Shown here piece after piece: positions 7,884 to 19,283 of a stretch of DNA of 44,290 nucleotides. The stretch's first letter is position 1, and each line of letters begins with the position of its first letter. The translations under genes and the position numbers were made by a program. The notes under the pieces are model-generated. The model saw only the letters and a list, made by a program, of their open reading frames with translations, did not search any database and was not told the DNA's origin. Source of the DNA: Chloroflexota bacterium (GTDB lineage Bacteria; Chloroflexota; UBA6077; CF-72); NCBI GenBank assembly GCA_019247515.1, contig JAFAOS010000355.1:1-44290 (forward strand), written 5' to 3'.

Positions 7884-8570
7884 ATGCTCGATGCCATCCG
7901 CCGCGTACTCGGCGAGGCGCTGTTTCCCTCGCGGTGCATCGGCTGCCAGCGGCGGGGCACGGCATTGTGCGCCGGCTGCCGCACGGCGCTGCCGTACTTG
8001 CCGCGCGGGCTGTGTCCACGCTGTGCCACACGCCGCGGCGCCGCCGCGTGTCGCGGCTGCGGGCACCTGTCGTCGGCGCTCAGCGCGATCCACGCCGCTT
8101 TCGCCTATGAGGGTGCCGCGCGCAACGCGGTGGTGACCTTGAAGTTCAGATCGGGTCGCTACCTGGTGCCGCTCATGGGTGAGCTGCTTCGCGAGAGCCT
8201 CGCGGTCCGCCCTCTCGTTGCGGACCTCGTGGTCCCGGTGCCGCTGTCGGGCGCGCGGCTGCGCTCGCGCGGCTTCAACCAGGCTGCGCTGCTGGCAGGA
8301 TGCGTGGCGCCCGCCGTTCGTGGGGTGCTCGCCGAAGACGTCCTGTCGCGCGCCGACCGGCCGGCGCAGCGAACGCTCACCGCGGCGCAACGGCGGTCCA
8401 ATCTGGAGGGCGCCTTCGCCTGCGCGCGGGGCCTGGAGCTCGCGGGCAAGCGCGTGCTGCTGGTCGACGACGTCGTCACCACCGGCGCGACGGTCTCAAC
8501 CTGCGCGGATACACTGGCCCGTGCCGGCGCGGGCAGCGTACGCGTGCTCGCCTTCGCGCGGGATTTGTAG
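7884..8570 (+). CDS. comF: ComF family protein (zinc-ribbon plus phosphoribosyltransferase fold)
   Basis: 228 residues. The N-terminus has four CxxC pairs (Cys18/21, 29/32, 44/47, 56/59), suggesting two zinc sites, one more than the minimal family pattern. It then carries a type I phosphoribosyltransferase domain with [22 protein letters not shown] and the PRPP-loop signature [13 protein letters not shown] near residue 195. ComF acts in natural transformation in Bacillus and Haemophilus, probably handling incoming single-stranded DNA. Many genomes carry it without other competence genes, and none is visible here. A TAAAGT lies five bases before the ATG. The adjacent gene is also a phosphoribosyltransferase. 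Confidence 0.9.
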   Translation: MLDAIRRVLGEALFPSRCIGCQRRGTALCAGCRTALPYLPRGLCPRCATRRGAAACRGCGHLSSALSAIHAAFAYEGAARNAVVTLKFRSGRYLVPLMGELLRESLAVRPLVADLVVPVPLSGARLRSRGFNQAALLAGCVAPAVRGVLAEDVLSRADRPAQRTLTAAQRRSNLEGAFACARGLELAGKRVLLVDDVVTTGATVSTCADTLARAGAGSVRVLAFARDL

Positions 8571-8577
8571 CTCTTCG

Positions 8578-9198
8578 ATGTTGTTTGCTTCCGAGCATCC
8601 ACTCGTCCGCCACAAGGTGGCCCTGCTCCGCCACGTGGACACGCAGCCCAAGAAGTTTCGCGAGCTCGTCCGCGAGCTGTCGATGCTGCTGTGCTACGAG
8701 GCCACGCGCGACCTCGCGCTGATCGACGAGGTCGTCCCCACGCCGATGGGCAGCGCCGCTGGCCAGCGGCTGCGCACCAAGATCGGGCTGATCCCGATCC
8801 TGCGCGCGGGGCTGGGCATGGTCGAGGGCGTCCTGGAGATGATCCCGACCGCCGAGGTGTGGCACATCGGCCTGTACCGCGACGAACGCACGCTGCACCC
8901 GGTCGAGTACTACAACCGACTGCCAACGCCCAATCGCGTGCAACTGTCGCTGGTGCTCGATCCGATGTTGGCCACGGGTGGGACGGCCGTGGCGAGCGTC
9001 GACATTCTCAAGCGCTGGGGCTGCGAGCGGATCAAATACCTCGGCCTGATCGCCGCCCCCGAAGGAATCAGCCGCCTGAGCCGAGCCCACCCCGACGTGC
9101 CAATCCACGTCGCCGCCGTGGACGACAAACTCAACGACATCGGCTACATCGTTCCCGGCCTCGGCGACGCGGGAGATCGCCAGTTCGGCACCGGGTAA
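8578..9198 (+). CDS. upp: Uracil phosphoribosyltransferase
   Basis: 206 residues, standard UPRT length. Salvages uracil with PRPP to give UMP. Seen in order: [12 protein letters not shown], the REL[11 protein letters not shown] helix, [13 protein letters not shown], the PRPP-binding loop [21 protein letters not shown], and the uracil-binding C-terminus [17 protein letters not shown]. Starts at the ATG at 8578, eight bases after the comF stop. It is the last gene of this run before a perfect palindrome and the ATP synthase promoter. Confidence 0.96.
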   Translation: MLFASEHPLVRHKVALLRHVDTQPKKFRELVRELSMLLCYEATRDLALIDEVVPTPMGSAAGQRLRTKIGLIPILRAGLGMVEGVLEMIPTAEVWHIGLYRDERTLHPVEYYNRLPTPNRVQLSLVLDPMLATGGTAVASVDILKRWGCERIKYLGLIAAPEGISRLSRAHPDVPIHVAAVDDKLNDIGYIVPGLGDAGDRQFGTG

Positions 9199-9203
9199 AA
9201 ACA

Positions 9204-9225
9204 GGCTCTGAGCATGCTCAGAGCC
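9204..9225. repeat. Perfect 22-bp palindrome between upp and the atp operon
   Basis: GGCTCTGAGC followed by AT and its exact inverse GCTCAGAGCC. As RNA it would form a 9-bp stem with a CATG loop. No T-tract follows on the plus strand, but the minus strand has TGTTTTT after it, so it is not a textbook terminator for upp. It could end transcription, or be a dimeric regulator site 22 bases upstream of the atp -10 box. Confidence 0.6.
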
Positions 9226-9247
9226 GTGATGTGCCTGTGAGTGGTTC

Positions 9248-9256
9248 TGCTAAACT
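9248..9256 (+). promoter_or_regulatory. Extended -10 promoter of the ATP synthase operon
   Basis: TGC followed by TAAACT (9251-9256) is an extended -10 element. A start near 9263 would leave a leader of about 17 bases containing GGAAGGG just before the ATG at 9280, a plausible ribosome binding site. No clear -35. Confidence 0.45.
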
Positions 9257-9279
9257 GAGCGTGCGCGGCGCGGAAGGGC

Positions 9280-9588
9280 ATGGCGAACCGCACAACGCCT
9301 CCTGTTACGACGTTCCAGGCGTTGGCCGTGGCGTCCCAGTTCGGCATCACACTGGCTGTCTGCGTCGTGCTGGGATACTTCGCGGGACACTGGCTTGACG
9401 ACCGCCTCAATACGGCCATCATCTTCACCCTCATAGGCGTCCTGCTCGGCCTCGTGGCAGCCGTACTCAATACCGTTCGACTGTACCGCGCCCTCCTGGG
9501 CAAGGTTGAGTTCGACAAGCATGCGCAGACAACGAAGTCCGCGCCAGGAGCCAATGATGGCAACCCCTTGGATGAAGAAGCTGACTAA
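9280..9588 (+). CDS. AtpI/AtpZ-like small membrane protein of the ATP synthase operon
   Basis: 102 residues with two hydrophobic helices (about residues 18-38 and 47-70). The pattern QFGITLAVCVVLGYFAGHWLDDRLNT is typical of AtpZ/AtpI-like proteins that precede atpB. These assist assembly of the c-ring and are linked to Mg2+ or Ca2+ uptake in some species. The C-terminal 30 residues are polar and acidic. It is the first gene after the putative atp promoter, 39 bases before atpB. Confidence 0.82.
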   Translation: MANRTTPPVTTFQALAVASQFGITLAVCVVLGYFAGHWLDDRLNTAIIFTLIGVLLGLVAAVLNTVRLYRALLGKVEFDKHAQTTKSAPGANDGNPLDEEAD

Positions 9589-9627
9589 CCCGATCACCCC
9601 CATATACAGCCCCAAAGCTAGCCGCTG

Positions 9628-10458
9628 ATGGAGCACCTGCTCTCAGGCGCTGGCTTGTTCGCGCAACCCGCGGGTGTGCAGAACCGCGAGGCAACCACCG
9701 CGGCGCCGTCCCCGCCACCGGAGGTGTTGCTGCATATTGGCCCGGTGGCGGTCACCAACACCATCTTCACCGCCTGGATCGTCATCATCATCCTGGTGTT
9801 GTTCGTCTACTTTTCAGTGCGGCGTATGCGTGATGTCCCATCGGGCGCGCAGAACTTCTGGGAGCTGATCGTCGAACTGTGGGTCGGCGTGAGCGAGCGG
9901 ACGATGGGCCACCGCCGCGCGCGGCGTTTGATGCCGCTGGTGGCGACCGCGTTCCTGTTCATCCTTTTTTCGAACTGGTTCGGCACGCTGCCCATCAGCT
10001 ACCTGTACATCCAAACGCCCGAGGGCGAGCAGGTGCCGATCCTGCGTTCCCCGAACAGCGACCTGAACGTCACGGCGGCGATGGCCATCTTGATGATCGT
10101 GCTGTGCGAGGTCTTCGAGTTCCGATCACTGGGGGTCGGCGGTTACTTGAAGGGCCTGTTAATCCCGAACCCGATGCGCTGGCTGGAGATTTTCACTCGG
10201 CCCCTGTCGCTGGCTTTTCGGCTCTTTGGCAACATCTTCGCCGGTGAAGTATTGTTGGCCACCATCCTGGTCGTTGCGCCGTACGTCATGTTCGTGTTCA
10301 TCGGCCTGGAGTTGTTCGTCGGGATTATCCAGGCGTTGATCTTCTCGATGTTGTCGCTCGTGTTCTTGAGTATCGCTACCCTTCACGAAGACGCCCACGG
10401 TGGGCACAACGAAGACGAAGGCGAATTCGAGCAGGTTACACATGGTGCGCCTGTCTAA
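9628..10458 (+). CDS. atpB: ATP synthase F0 subunit a
   Basis: 276 residues, five to six membrane helices. Forms the proton half-channels beside the c-ring. The essential arginine is in SLAFRLFGNIFAGE (Arg198), and the family-typical NPMRWLEIFTRPLSLA precedes it. The C-terminal helix carries FIGLELFVGIIQALIFSML. The tail is His/Glu-rich (HEDAHGGHNEDEGEFE), somewhat more acidic than usual. Follows the AtpI/Z gene and precedes atpE in standard operon order. Confidence 0.96.
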   Translation: MEHLLSGAGLFAQPAGVQNREATTAAPSPPPEVLLHIGPVAVTNTIFTAWIVIIILVLFVYFSVRRMRDVPSGAQNFWELIVELWVGVSERTMGHRRARRLMPLVATAFLFILFSNWFGTLPISYLYIQTPEGEQVPILRSPNSDLNVTAAMAILMIVLCEVFEFRSLGVGGYLKGLLIPNPMRWLEIFTRPLSLAFRLFGNIFAGEVLLATILVVAPYVMFVFIGLELFVGIIQALIFSMLSLVFLSIATLHEDAHGGHNEDEGEFEQVTHGAPV

Positions 10459-10464
10459 AGCTAA

Positions 10465-10761
<297 letters not shown>

Positions 10762-10783
10762 TAGATCGCTTTCGAGGTCGCGC

Positions 10784-11293
10784 ATGGAAGCTGTCACCGG
10801 CACGCTCGGGCTGAACTGGAACGGTCTGCTTTGGCAGACGGCCAACTTCCTGGTCCTGTTGTTCTTGCTGCGCCTGTTCCTGTTCAAGCCAGTGATGGGC
10901 ATGCTGGATGCGCGCGCTCAGCGCGTGCGCGACAGCATGGCGCAGTCCGATCAGGCGCGTCGCGCGGCCGAGCAGGCCGAGGCCGATCGACAGAGCCTGC
11001 TCGCCGAGACCCGACGCGAAGCTGAACAGATCCGCGCGCGGGCCGACGAACAGGCCAAGCGCATCCTGGCCGACGCGGAATCGCGCGCACACGAGCGCCA
11101 GCAGCAGATCGAAGACCAGGCCGAAGCTTCGGCGCGCCAGATCGAGGAGCGCGTCATGGCCCAGGTTCGGGCCCAACTGGCCGACCTGGTCGTGACCGGG
11201 GTGGACCGCGTGACGCGCGGCGCGCTCGATGCCAATGCCCAACGCGGGCTCGTCCAGCAGTTCCTGACGACCAGCGGAGATCGTGCCCGCTAG
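10784..11293 (+). CDS. atpF: ATP synthase F0 subunit b
   Basis: 169 residues. One N-terminal membrane helix (TANFLVLLFLLRLFLFKPV) followed by a long charged alpha-helical stalk rich in Arg, Ala, Glu and Gln (about residues 45-140), which dimerises as the peripheral stalk. The C-terminus binds the delta subunit. It overlaps atpH by 11 bases, suggesting coupled translation. Size and position are standard. Confidence 0.95.
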   Translation: MEAVTGTLGLNWNGLLWQTANFLVLLFLLRLFLFKPVMGMLDARAQRVRDSMAQSDQARRAAEQAEADRQSLLAETRREAEQIRARADEQAKRILADAESRAHERQQQIEDQAEASARQIEERVMAQVRAQLADLVVTGVDRVTRGALDANAQRGLVQQFLTTSGDRAR

Positions 11294-11822
11294 CGCGAGC
11301 GAGCGCCGCTACGCCAGCGCCGCGTTCACCGTCGCGGGGAGGACCAACGAGTACGACACGTGGCTGTCGGTACTCGGGGAGGTCGCGCGCGTGTTGCGAA
11401 TGCCGAGCGCGCGGGCGGTCTTCCTCAGTCCGGCGGTGCCCGCCGCGCAGAAAGCCGCCGCGCTGGATCGCATCATTCCCGATGCGCCGCGAGTCGTGCG
11501 CAACTTTCTGCACATCCTGGTCGACCGCGATCGACTCGACCAGGTGCCGGGCATCGTCGAGGCGTTGCGCGAGCTGATCAACATCCAGCGCGGCATCGTC
11601 ACCGCCGAAGTCACGACCGCGGTGCCGCTCGACTCCGCGATGGAGCAGGTAGTCGCGCAGCGTCTGGCGGCGCATCTCGGACGCGAGCCGCGGCAAGTGA
11701 CGATCCGCGCGCGGGTCGACCCGGCCATCATCGGCGGCGTCGTCGCGCGCGTGGGCGACCAGGTCATCGACGACAGCGTGCGAGGCCGGATCGAGCGCTT
11801 GAGACGCACGCTGGCAGGCTAG
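11283..11822 (+). CDS. atpH: ATP synthase F1 subunit delta
   Basis: 179 residues starting at a GTG inside the end of atpF. The N-terminal helical domain begins SASERRYASAAFTVA, the usual OSCP/delta pattern (normally RYAxALF). The C-terminal part has ALRELINIQRGIVTAEVTTAVPLD and a terminal IGGVVARVGDQVIDDSVRGRIERL, which is the conserved closing motif. It links the peripheral stalk to the top of the alpha3beta3 head. Confidence 0.95.
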   Translation: MPASASERRYASAAFTVAGRTNEYDTWLSVLGEVARVLRMPSARAVFLSPAVPAAQKAAALDRIIPDAPRVVRNFLHILVDRDRLDQVPGIVEALRELINIQRGIVTAEVTTAVPLDSAMEQVVAQRLAAHLGREPRQVTIRARVDPAIIGGVVARVGDQVIDDSVRGRIERLRRTLAG

Positions 11823-11849
11823 AACTCAGAACGGAGCAACGCGACCACC

Positions 11850-13364
11850 ATGGCTGCCCCAACCGAAGAAATCAACTCCATCCTCGTCCAGCAGATCTCG
11901 AACTTCGGTTCGGCCGTCGAAACCCGCGAGGTCGGCTCCGTCGTCCAGGTGGGCGACGGTATCGCCCGCGTCTACGGTCTCGGCAACGTCGGCGCCCTGG
12001 AGCTCGTCGAGTTCACCAAGCAGCACGTGATGGGCATCGCCCTGAACCTGGAAGAAGAGTCGGTCGGCGTCATGGTTGTCGGCCCGTACACCGACATCGA
12101 GGAAGGCGACGAGGTCCGCCGCACCGGCCGCATCGCGTCTGTGCCCGTCGGGCCCGAGCTGATCGGGCGCGTGGTCAACCCGCTCGGCGAGCCACTCGAC
12201 GGCAAGGGACCGCTGCCCAGTTCAATGCCCACCCGCCCGGTCGAGGTGATCGCGCCGCGCGTGGTGCTGCGCTCGCCCGTCAACACGCCGGTGCAGACCG
12301 GCATCAAGGCCGTCGACGCCATGATCCCGATTGGCCGCGGACAGCGCGAGCTGATCATTGGCGATCGTCAGACCGGCAAGACGGCGGTGGCGCTCGATAC
12401 GATCATTAACCAGCGCGGGGGCGACCTGATCTGCATTTACGTCGCGGTGGGCCAGAAGGCGTCGTCCATCGCCGAGGTGGTCAACATCCTCGAGCAGGAA
12501 GGCGCGATGGAGCACACCATCGTCGTCGCCGTCTCCGCCCAGGACCCCGCACCGCTGTGGTACCTCGCCCCGTTCGCCGGCTGCGCCATGGGCGAGTACT
12601 TCATGTGGGAAGGCAAGGATGCGCTGATCGTCTATGACGACCTGAGCAAGCACGCATGGGCCTACCGCCAGATCTCGCTGTTGCTGCGTCGGCCAGCGGG
12701 TCGCGAGGCGTACCCCGGCGACGTCTTTTACCTGCACTCGCGGTTGCTCGAGCGAGCGGCGAAGCTGTCCGACGAGTACGGCAGTGGTTCGCTGACCGCC
12801 CTGCCGATCATCGAGACGCAGGCCAACGACGTCTCCGCCTATATTCCGACCAACGTCATCTCGATCACCGATGGACAGATCTACCTGGAACCCGACCTGT
12901 TTTACGCGGGCGTCCGCCCCGCGTTGAACGTCGGCATCTCGGTGTCGCGGGTGGGCTCGTCGGCGCAAACGCGGGCGATGAAGCAGGTCGCGGCCAAGAT
13001 GAAGCTCGAGCTCGCCGCGTTCCGCGAGCTGGCCGCCTTTGCCCAGTTCGCGTCCGACCTGGACCGCACCACGCGCGCGCAACTGGAGCGCGGCCTGCGC
13101 TCGCAGGAAGTCCTCAAGCAACCCCAGTTCGAGCCGTTTTCGCTGGCGAAGGAAGTCACGATCATCTACGCGCTGACCAACGGCTACCTGGACGACGTCG
13201 AGCTGGACAAGGTGCGCACGTGGGAGAACGAGTTCCACCGCTTCATGGAAACCGCCCATCCCGAGATCGGCGAGACGATCATGAAGGACAAGACGCTCTC
13301 CGACGAGACGATCAACGCGCTCAAAACCGCGATCGACGAATTCAAACAACAAGTCGTGCTATGA
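11850..13364 (+). CDS. atpA: ATP synthase F1 subunit alpha
   Basis: 504 residues. Non-catalytic nucleotide-binding subunit. Walker A is GDRQTGKT at residues 171-178. Also seen are [11 protein letters not shown] near the start, the family segment [28 protein letters not shown], and the C-terminal [17 protein letters not shown]. Length is standard and no insertion is apparent. Lies between atpH and atpG. Confidence 0.98.
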   Translation: MAAPTEEINSILVQQISNFGSAVETREVGSVVQVGDGIARVYGLGNVGALELVEFTKQHVMGIALNLEEESVGVMVVGPYTDIEEGDEVRRTGRIASVPVGPELIGRVVNPLGEPLDGKGPLPSSMPTRPVEVIAPRVVLRSPVNTPVQTGIKAVDAMIPIGRGQRELIIGDRQTGKTAVALDTIINQRGGDLICIYVAVGQKASSIAEVVNILEQEGAMEHTIVVAVSAQDPAPLWYLAPFAGCAMGEYFMWEGKDALIVYDDLSKHAWAYRQISLLLRRPAGREAYPGDVFYLHSRLLERAAKLSDEYGSGSLTALPIIETQANDVSAYIPTNVISITDGQIYLEPDLFYAGVRPALNVGISVSRVGSSAQTRAMKQVAAKMKLELAAFRELAAFAQFASDLDRTTRAQLERGLRSQEVLKQPQFEPFSLAKEVTIIYALTNGYLDDVELDKVRTWENEFHRFMETAHPEIGETIMKDKTLSDETINALKTAIDEFKQQVVL

Positions 13365-13399
13365 GAAGGTTAATTGGGCGGAGCAGCGACTGATCGTCC

Positions 13400-14296
13400 A
13401 TGCCTTCTCTGAGGGATATCCGGAGAAGAATACGTTCGATTCGGAACACCGCCAAGATCACCAAGGCGATGGAGCTGGTGGCTGCTTCGCGTTTGCGGCG
13501 GGCGCAGATGCGGGTGACGGCGGCTCGGCCGTACGCCGAGGCGATGCGGGCGCTCATGGCGGAGCTTGGCGGCATCGCTCCGTCGGGCAGCGAGGCGCTG
13601 CACCCGTTGCTGGTCCAGCGCGAGGTCAGCCGCGTCGGCGTGCTGCTCGTCACCCCGGACCGGGGACTGGCGGGTGCGCTGAATACCAACATCATCCGCC
13701 GCGGCACCGAAATCATCCTCGAGAACGAGCGCGGCGACGTGCAGGCCGTCCAGGTGGTGACGGTCGGGCGCAAGGGTCAGGATTTTCTGGCCAGGCGCGG
13801 CCGCGAGCTGACGGCCACGTTCACCGGAATCGTCGACCGCGTGACCTACGACGACGTGATCCCGATCGCCCGCGTCATCATCGACAGCTTCGTGACCGGC
13901 GCCGTCGATCGCGCGGTACTGGTGTACCCACGCTTCGTCTCGACGCTCAGCCAGCGACCCGAAGTCGTGCAGTTGCTGCCGATCGAACCGCCACAGGCCA
14001 CAGAAACCGAGCAGCGCCAGAGACTCGACTACATCTTCGAGCCCGATCCGCAGAGCATCCTGGAAGAGCTGCTGCCGCGCTACATCGAAGTCCAGATCTA
14101 CCAGGCAATCCTCGAGACGGCGGCGTCGTTCTTCAGCGCCCAGATGGTCGCCATGCGGAATGCGACCGACAACGCAAATGACCTCGTTCAGAGCCTGTCG
14201 TTGACGTACAACAAGGTGCGCCAGGCCAACATTACGCGTGAAGTTACCGAGATCGCTTCGGCGGCCGAAGCCATGGCCGCCGCGAGCAGAAGATAA
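13400..14296 (+). CDS. atpG: ATP synthase F1 subunit gamma
   Basis: 298 residues. Central rotor. The N-terminal helix MPSLRDIRRRIRSIRNTAKITKAMELVAASRLRRAQ and the C-terminal helix ending NKVRQANITREVTEIASAAEAM form the coiled shaft and are both intact. The middle contains VTPDRGLAGALNTNI. Twelve bases separate it from atpD, with GGGGAGAA as the ribosome binding site of atpD. Confidence 0.96.
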   Translation: MPSLRDIRRRIRSIRNTAKITKAMELVAASRLRRAQMRVTAARPYAEAMRALMAELGGIAPSGSEALHPLLVQREVSRVGVLLVTPDRGLAGALNTNIIRRGTEIILENERGDVQAVQVVTVGRKGQDFLARRGRELTATFTGIVDRVTYDDVIPIARVIIDSFVTGAVDRAVLVYPRFVSTLSQRPEVVQLLPIEPPQATETEQRQRLDYIFEPDPQSILEELLPRYIEVQIYQAILETAASFFSAQMVAMRNATDNANDLVQSLSLTYNKVRQANITREVTEIASAAEAMAAASRR

Positions 14297-15802
<1,506 letters not shown>

Positions 15803-15822
15803 GCTCGAGTACCTGCGGCATC

Positions 15823-15829
15823 GAGGAGG
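15823..15829 (+). promoter_or_regulatory. Ribosome binding site deciding a TTG start
   Basis: GAGGAGG lies four bases before the TTG at 15834. It supports initiation there rather than at the distant upstream codons that overlap atpD. Confidence 0.65.
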
Positions 15830-15833
15830 CAGC

Positions 15834-17975
15834 TTGGCCACGACTGAGCTCCGCGGCTCGGCTCCAGAGGCCCAAACACCTGCACCAGTGCCGCACGCTG
15901 CCCGATCGATCCAGAGCGCGGTCGTCCAGCTGGTCGACCCGCGTGAAACGCTGCTGCCCCTTCTGGAGGGCCTCTCTGGCGCGCTGGGCTACCGACGCGC
16001 GGCGGTAGCGCTGTACGACCCGGACCGTCAGGCGCTGCGCGGGACGGTCGGCCTGAACGTGCCCGATGCGCTGGTCGAATCGCTCGAGATGCCGCTGAGC
16101 GAAGCCGAAAACCCGATGGTGATCGCCTTGTGCGAGGACGTACCAGTCCGGGTGGATGACGTGGGCACCCAGACGCATCCAGGCGAGGATGCCCTCAGGC
16201 TCTTGCGGGAAATGGAGTTCTCGAGCTTTGCGGTGGTGCCGCTCCGCGCCAGCTCCGGACAGTTGGGTCTCGCGAGGTGGCAGGGTCGCGACGTCCAGTC
16301 CCTCGGCGTGATCATCCTCAGCAAGACCGAGCCGATCACCGACGCGGACATCGAGCGTCTCATGCCGTTCGTCACCCAGGCCGGCGCCGCGCTGGTGCGC
16401 GCCAGCGACGTCGAGCGCCTGCGCGGCTCGAGCGAACAGCACGCCATGGAAGAGGAATGGCTGTTCTGGATGATCAACAGCTTCGCGGACCCGGTCGTGC
16501 TGGCCGACGCGAACAACGACATCATCCTGCAGAACACGCGCGCCGAGTCGCTGTTCAAGTCCCATCCCGAGGACACCGAGGGCAAGCGCCGCGCAATCTG
16601 GATGAACAACTTCCTCTTTACCTCGGCACTCGGTGCGGGTGTCCTGGAACAGAGCTCCACGGGCCGTTCGACACACGACCTGACACTGGTCGATCCCATC
16701 GAGGGCACGGAGCTGCTGTTCGAGATGCGCACGCGGCCGGCGACCAATTGCCTGAGCGGCGCGCGCGGCACCGTCGCGGTTCTCACCAACATCACCGACC
16801 TGCGGCGCGCCACCGAGCAGGTGACCCAGGGCGTCCACCGCTTGCAGACGGCCGAGGAGGAGATCGGCCTCGAGCGCGATCGTCTGAACCTGGTGCTGCG
16901 CAGCGTGCCGAACCCGATCATCCTGCTCGACGTCGACAATCAGCCAATCCTGATGAACCACGAGGCGCTGCGTTTGTTCGACGCCTCCAGGCTGGACAGC
17001 CGCCGCGGCCCCCAGGCGCAGATCGCCATCGCCAACGAAGGCCGGTTCACGGCGTTCGTCTCGCAGCTGCGACTCGATCCAGCCCGGGGCATGAGCGGCG
17101 AGATTGTGGTCGACGACCCCGACAGCCGCGAGCAACTGACCATGTCCGTGACCTCGACCGAAGTGCGCGACGAGCTTGGCGCCATGGTGGCCACGGTGTT
17201 GGTGATGCAGGACGTCTCACGGCTGCGCGAGTTGGAGCGGCGCCGCATCGAGCAGATCCTGTTCGACTCCGAGAAGCTGGCCGCCACGGGCCGTCTGGCC
17301 GCCTCGATCGCTCACGAGATCAACAATCCGCTCGAAGCCATCAAGAACTCGCTATATCTCCTCACCAACAAGACCCCGCCCGACGATCCGAATGCCAAGT
17401 TTCTGCAGATCGCCACTCGAGAAACGGACCGTGTGTCGCGCATCTTGCGTCAGATGCTCGGGTTCTATCGCCCGCCCAAGATGGAGCCGGCGGATATCAA
17501 CCGCCTGGTCGAGGACTCCGAGAGTCTGATCGAAAAACACCTGCGACAGAATGGGATCAAGCTCGACAAGGACCTGGACCCGACGCTGCCCCCGGTTATC
17601 GCTTCGGCCGATCAGATCAGGCAGGTACTGCTCAACCTGATGCTGAATGCGCAGCAGGCCATGCCGACTGGCGGCAGCCTGTTCGTGTCGACGCGGGTGT
17701 CGCACGGCGCAGACCCCGAGTTCCTGATGTCGGACTCGATACACATCCAGATTCGCGACACGGGTGGCGGAATCGCCCAGGAGCACCTGCCGCACATATT
17801 CGAGCCGTTCTTCTCAACCAAGGACGAAAAGGGAACTGGACTGGGTTTGTGGGTCTCGCAGGGCATCGTCCAGGCCCACGGTGGATCGATCAAGCTACGT
17901 AGTCGACCAGGGCGGGGTACGACCTTCACCGTCACCCTGCCCATCGGAGGCCCGGCCGACAATGGCGAGGGGTAG
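15834..17975 (+). CDS. Sensor histidine kinase with GAF and PAS domains
   Basis: 713 residues from TTG, soluble (no membrane helix). The N-terminal GAF-like domain spans about 35-190. A first PAS-like domain spans about 205-325, a second about 350-465. A HisKA dimerisation helix follows with the phosphoacceptor His494 in SIAHEINNPLEAIKN, then a HATPase domain: Asn605 in LMLNAQQAM, RDTGGGI at 641-647 and GTGLGL at 667-672. This is the NtrB-like HEINNPL class. The 31-base gap after atpD suggests it may be co-transcribed with the ATP synthase. The stop overlaps the next gene by 14 bases, so the two kinases form a pair. The signal sensed is unknown. Confidence 0.9.
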   Translation: MATTELRGSAPEAQTPAPVPHAARSIQSAVVQLVDPRETLLPLLEGLSGALGYRRAAVALYDPDRQALRGTVGLNVPDALVESLEMPLSEAENPMVIALCEDVPVRVDDVGTQTHPGEDALRLLREMEFSSFAVVPLRASSGQLGLARWQGRDVQSLGVIILSKTEPITDADIERLMPFVTQAGAALVRASDVERLRGSSEQHAMEEEWLFWMINSFADPVVLADANNDIILQNTRAESLFKSHPEDTEGKRRAIWMNNFLFTSALGAGVLEQSSTGRSTHDLTLVDPIEGTELLFEMRTRPATNCLSGARGTVAVLTNITDLRRATEQVTQGVHRLQTAEEEIGLERDRLNLVLRSVPNPIILLDVDNQPILMNHEALRLFDASRLDSRRGPQAQIAIANEGRFTAFVSQLRLDPARGMSGEIVVDDPDSREQLTMSVTSTEVRDELGAMVATVLVMQDVSRLRELERRRIEQILFDSEKLAATGRLAASIAHEINNPLEAIKNSLYLLTNKTPPDDPNAKFLQIATRETDRVSRILRQMLGFYRPPKMEPADINRLVEDSESLIEKHLRQNGIKLDKDLDPTLPPVIASADQIRQVLLNLMLNAQQAMPTGGSLFVSTRVSHGADPEFLMSDSIHIQIRDTGGGIAQEHLPHIFEPFFSTKDEKGTGLGLWVSQGIVQAHGGSIKLRSRPGRGTTFTVTLPIGGPADNGEG

Positions 17976-19239
17976 CCTGCTGGTCGTCGACGATGAAGAG
18001 AGCGTCGCGGTCACGATGGGCGCCATTCTCGAAATGGACGGCTACGAGGTGGCGATCTCGACCAGCGGCGCCGCCGCGATCCGCATGCTGCACGAGTCCG
18101 AGTTCGATCTGGTCCTGACCGACCTGCGACTGGATGACACGGACGGCCTGAGCCTCGTCGCAGAGGTCTGCCGCGTGCATCCGGAGACGGTCTCGATCAT
18201 CCTGACCGGCTATGCCTCGCTCGAGTCCGCGATCAAAGCCCTCCGAGAAGGCGCCTACGACTACCTGATCAAGCCGTGCGACGTCGACGAGCTGCGCGCG
18301 GTTGTCGCGCGCGGCATCGAACGGCGGCAGCTTGGCCTCCAGCTCAGGGCGCGATTGGCCGAGCTCGAAGAGGCCAACACGACCATCCAGCGCATGAACG
18401 CCAACCTGCAGGAACGGATCGATCAGGCGACCGCCGAGCTGCAGACGAACCTCGAACAGCTCCAGCACCTGGATCGGCTCAAGTCGCGGTTTCTGTCGAT
18501 GGCCTCACACGAGCTGAAGACGCCGCTGACGTCGATTTCAGGGCTCTCGCAGGTGCTGCTGCGGCGCATGCGTCGACGGCTGGAGGTCGGGCCGCCGACC
18601 GGCGGCGAGTGGATCGACGAGCAGCGGGGGCACGTCGAACGTCTTGAGCTGCTCAACTCGCAAACCGCGCGGCTTGGGCGACTGATCGACGAGCTGCTGG
18701 ACGTCTCGCGCATCGAATCCGGCAAGCTGGACTTTCACTGGGCGCCGGTCGACCTGTCGGCGCTCGTGCAGGAGGTCGCGGACCGGCTGCAGATGACCAC
18801 CCCGACGCACACCATCGTTGTCGACCTGGACCGCGTCACCGACCCGGTGGTGGCCGATCGCGATCATCTCGAGCAGGTGCTCGACAACCTGGTGTCCAAC
18901 GCCATCAAGTTCTCGCCCGCGGGCGAGACCATCCGCGTCGGCTTGCAAGACACGCTGGAAGAGGTGGTGCTGAGCGTCTCGGATCGCGGCACCGGCATTC
19001 CCGAAGGTCAGCTCGAGGCCATCTTTGGCCTCTTCTATCAAGCCGAGGACCCGGTGTCGCGCCGCAGCGGCGGGATGGGGCTCGGCCTGTACATCTCGAA
19101 AGAGATCGTGACGCGTCACGGCGGTCGCATCTGGGCGGAGAGCCAGCCCAACGCGGGCAGCACGTTCAAAATCGCGCTCCCCCGGCGCAACACGCCCCTC
19201 CCGCCGCCCGCCAGCCGCTGGCGCGCGGGGACGCACTAA
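17962..19239 (+). CDS. Hybrid response regulator / histidine kinase (REC-coiled coil-HisKA-HATPase)
   Basis: 425 residues from an ATG preceded by CGGAGG. A receiver domain occupies 1-122 (Asp10-Asp11, phosphoacceptor Asp54 in VLTDLRL, Lys104 in LIKP). A coiled coil follows (about 125-175), then HisKA with His183 in SMASHELKTPL, and HATPase with Asn313 in LVSNAIKFS, SDRGTGIP and GMGLGLY near 371-377. There is no DNA-binding output domain. The receiver probably takes a phosphoryl group from the upstream GAF/PAS kinase and gates this kinase, a phosphorelay arrangement. The final regulator is not encoded nearby. The C-terminal 15 residues are Pro/Arg-rich and irregular. Confidence 0.9.
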   Translation: MARGSLLVVDDEESVAVTMGAILEMDGYEVAISTSGAAAIRMLHESEFDLVLTDLRLDDTDGLSLVAEVCRVHPETVSIILTGYASLESAIKALREGAYDYLIKPCDVDELRAVVARGIERRQLGLQLRARLAELEEANTTIQRMNANLQERIDQATAELQTNLEQLQHLDRLKSRFLSMASHELKTPLTSISGLSQVLLRRMRRRLEVGPPTGGEWIDEQRGHVERLELLNSQTARLGRLIDELLDVSRIESGKLDFHWAPVDLSALVQEVADRLQMTTPTHTIVVDLDRVTDPVVADRDHLEQVLDNLVSNAIKFSPAGETIRVGLQDTLEEVVLSVSDRGTGIPEGQLEAIFGLFYQAEDPVSRRSGGMGLGLYISKEIVTRHGGRIWAESQPNAGSTFKIALPRRNTPLPPPASRWRAGTH

Positions 19240-19283
19240 CACAGCCATCGGAGCCGTGTTCGTCAGCATCCTCGGTGGGACGC

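Noticed and set aside
19240-19283. Terminator between the REC-kinase and GT39 genes
   Set aside because: Only a 5-bp AACAC/GTGTT pairing with mismatched interior and no T-tract.
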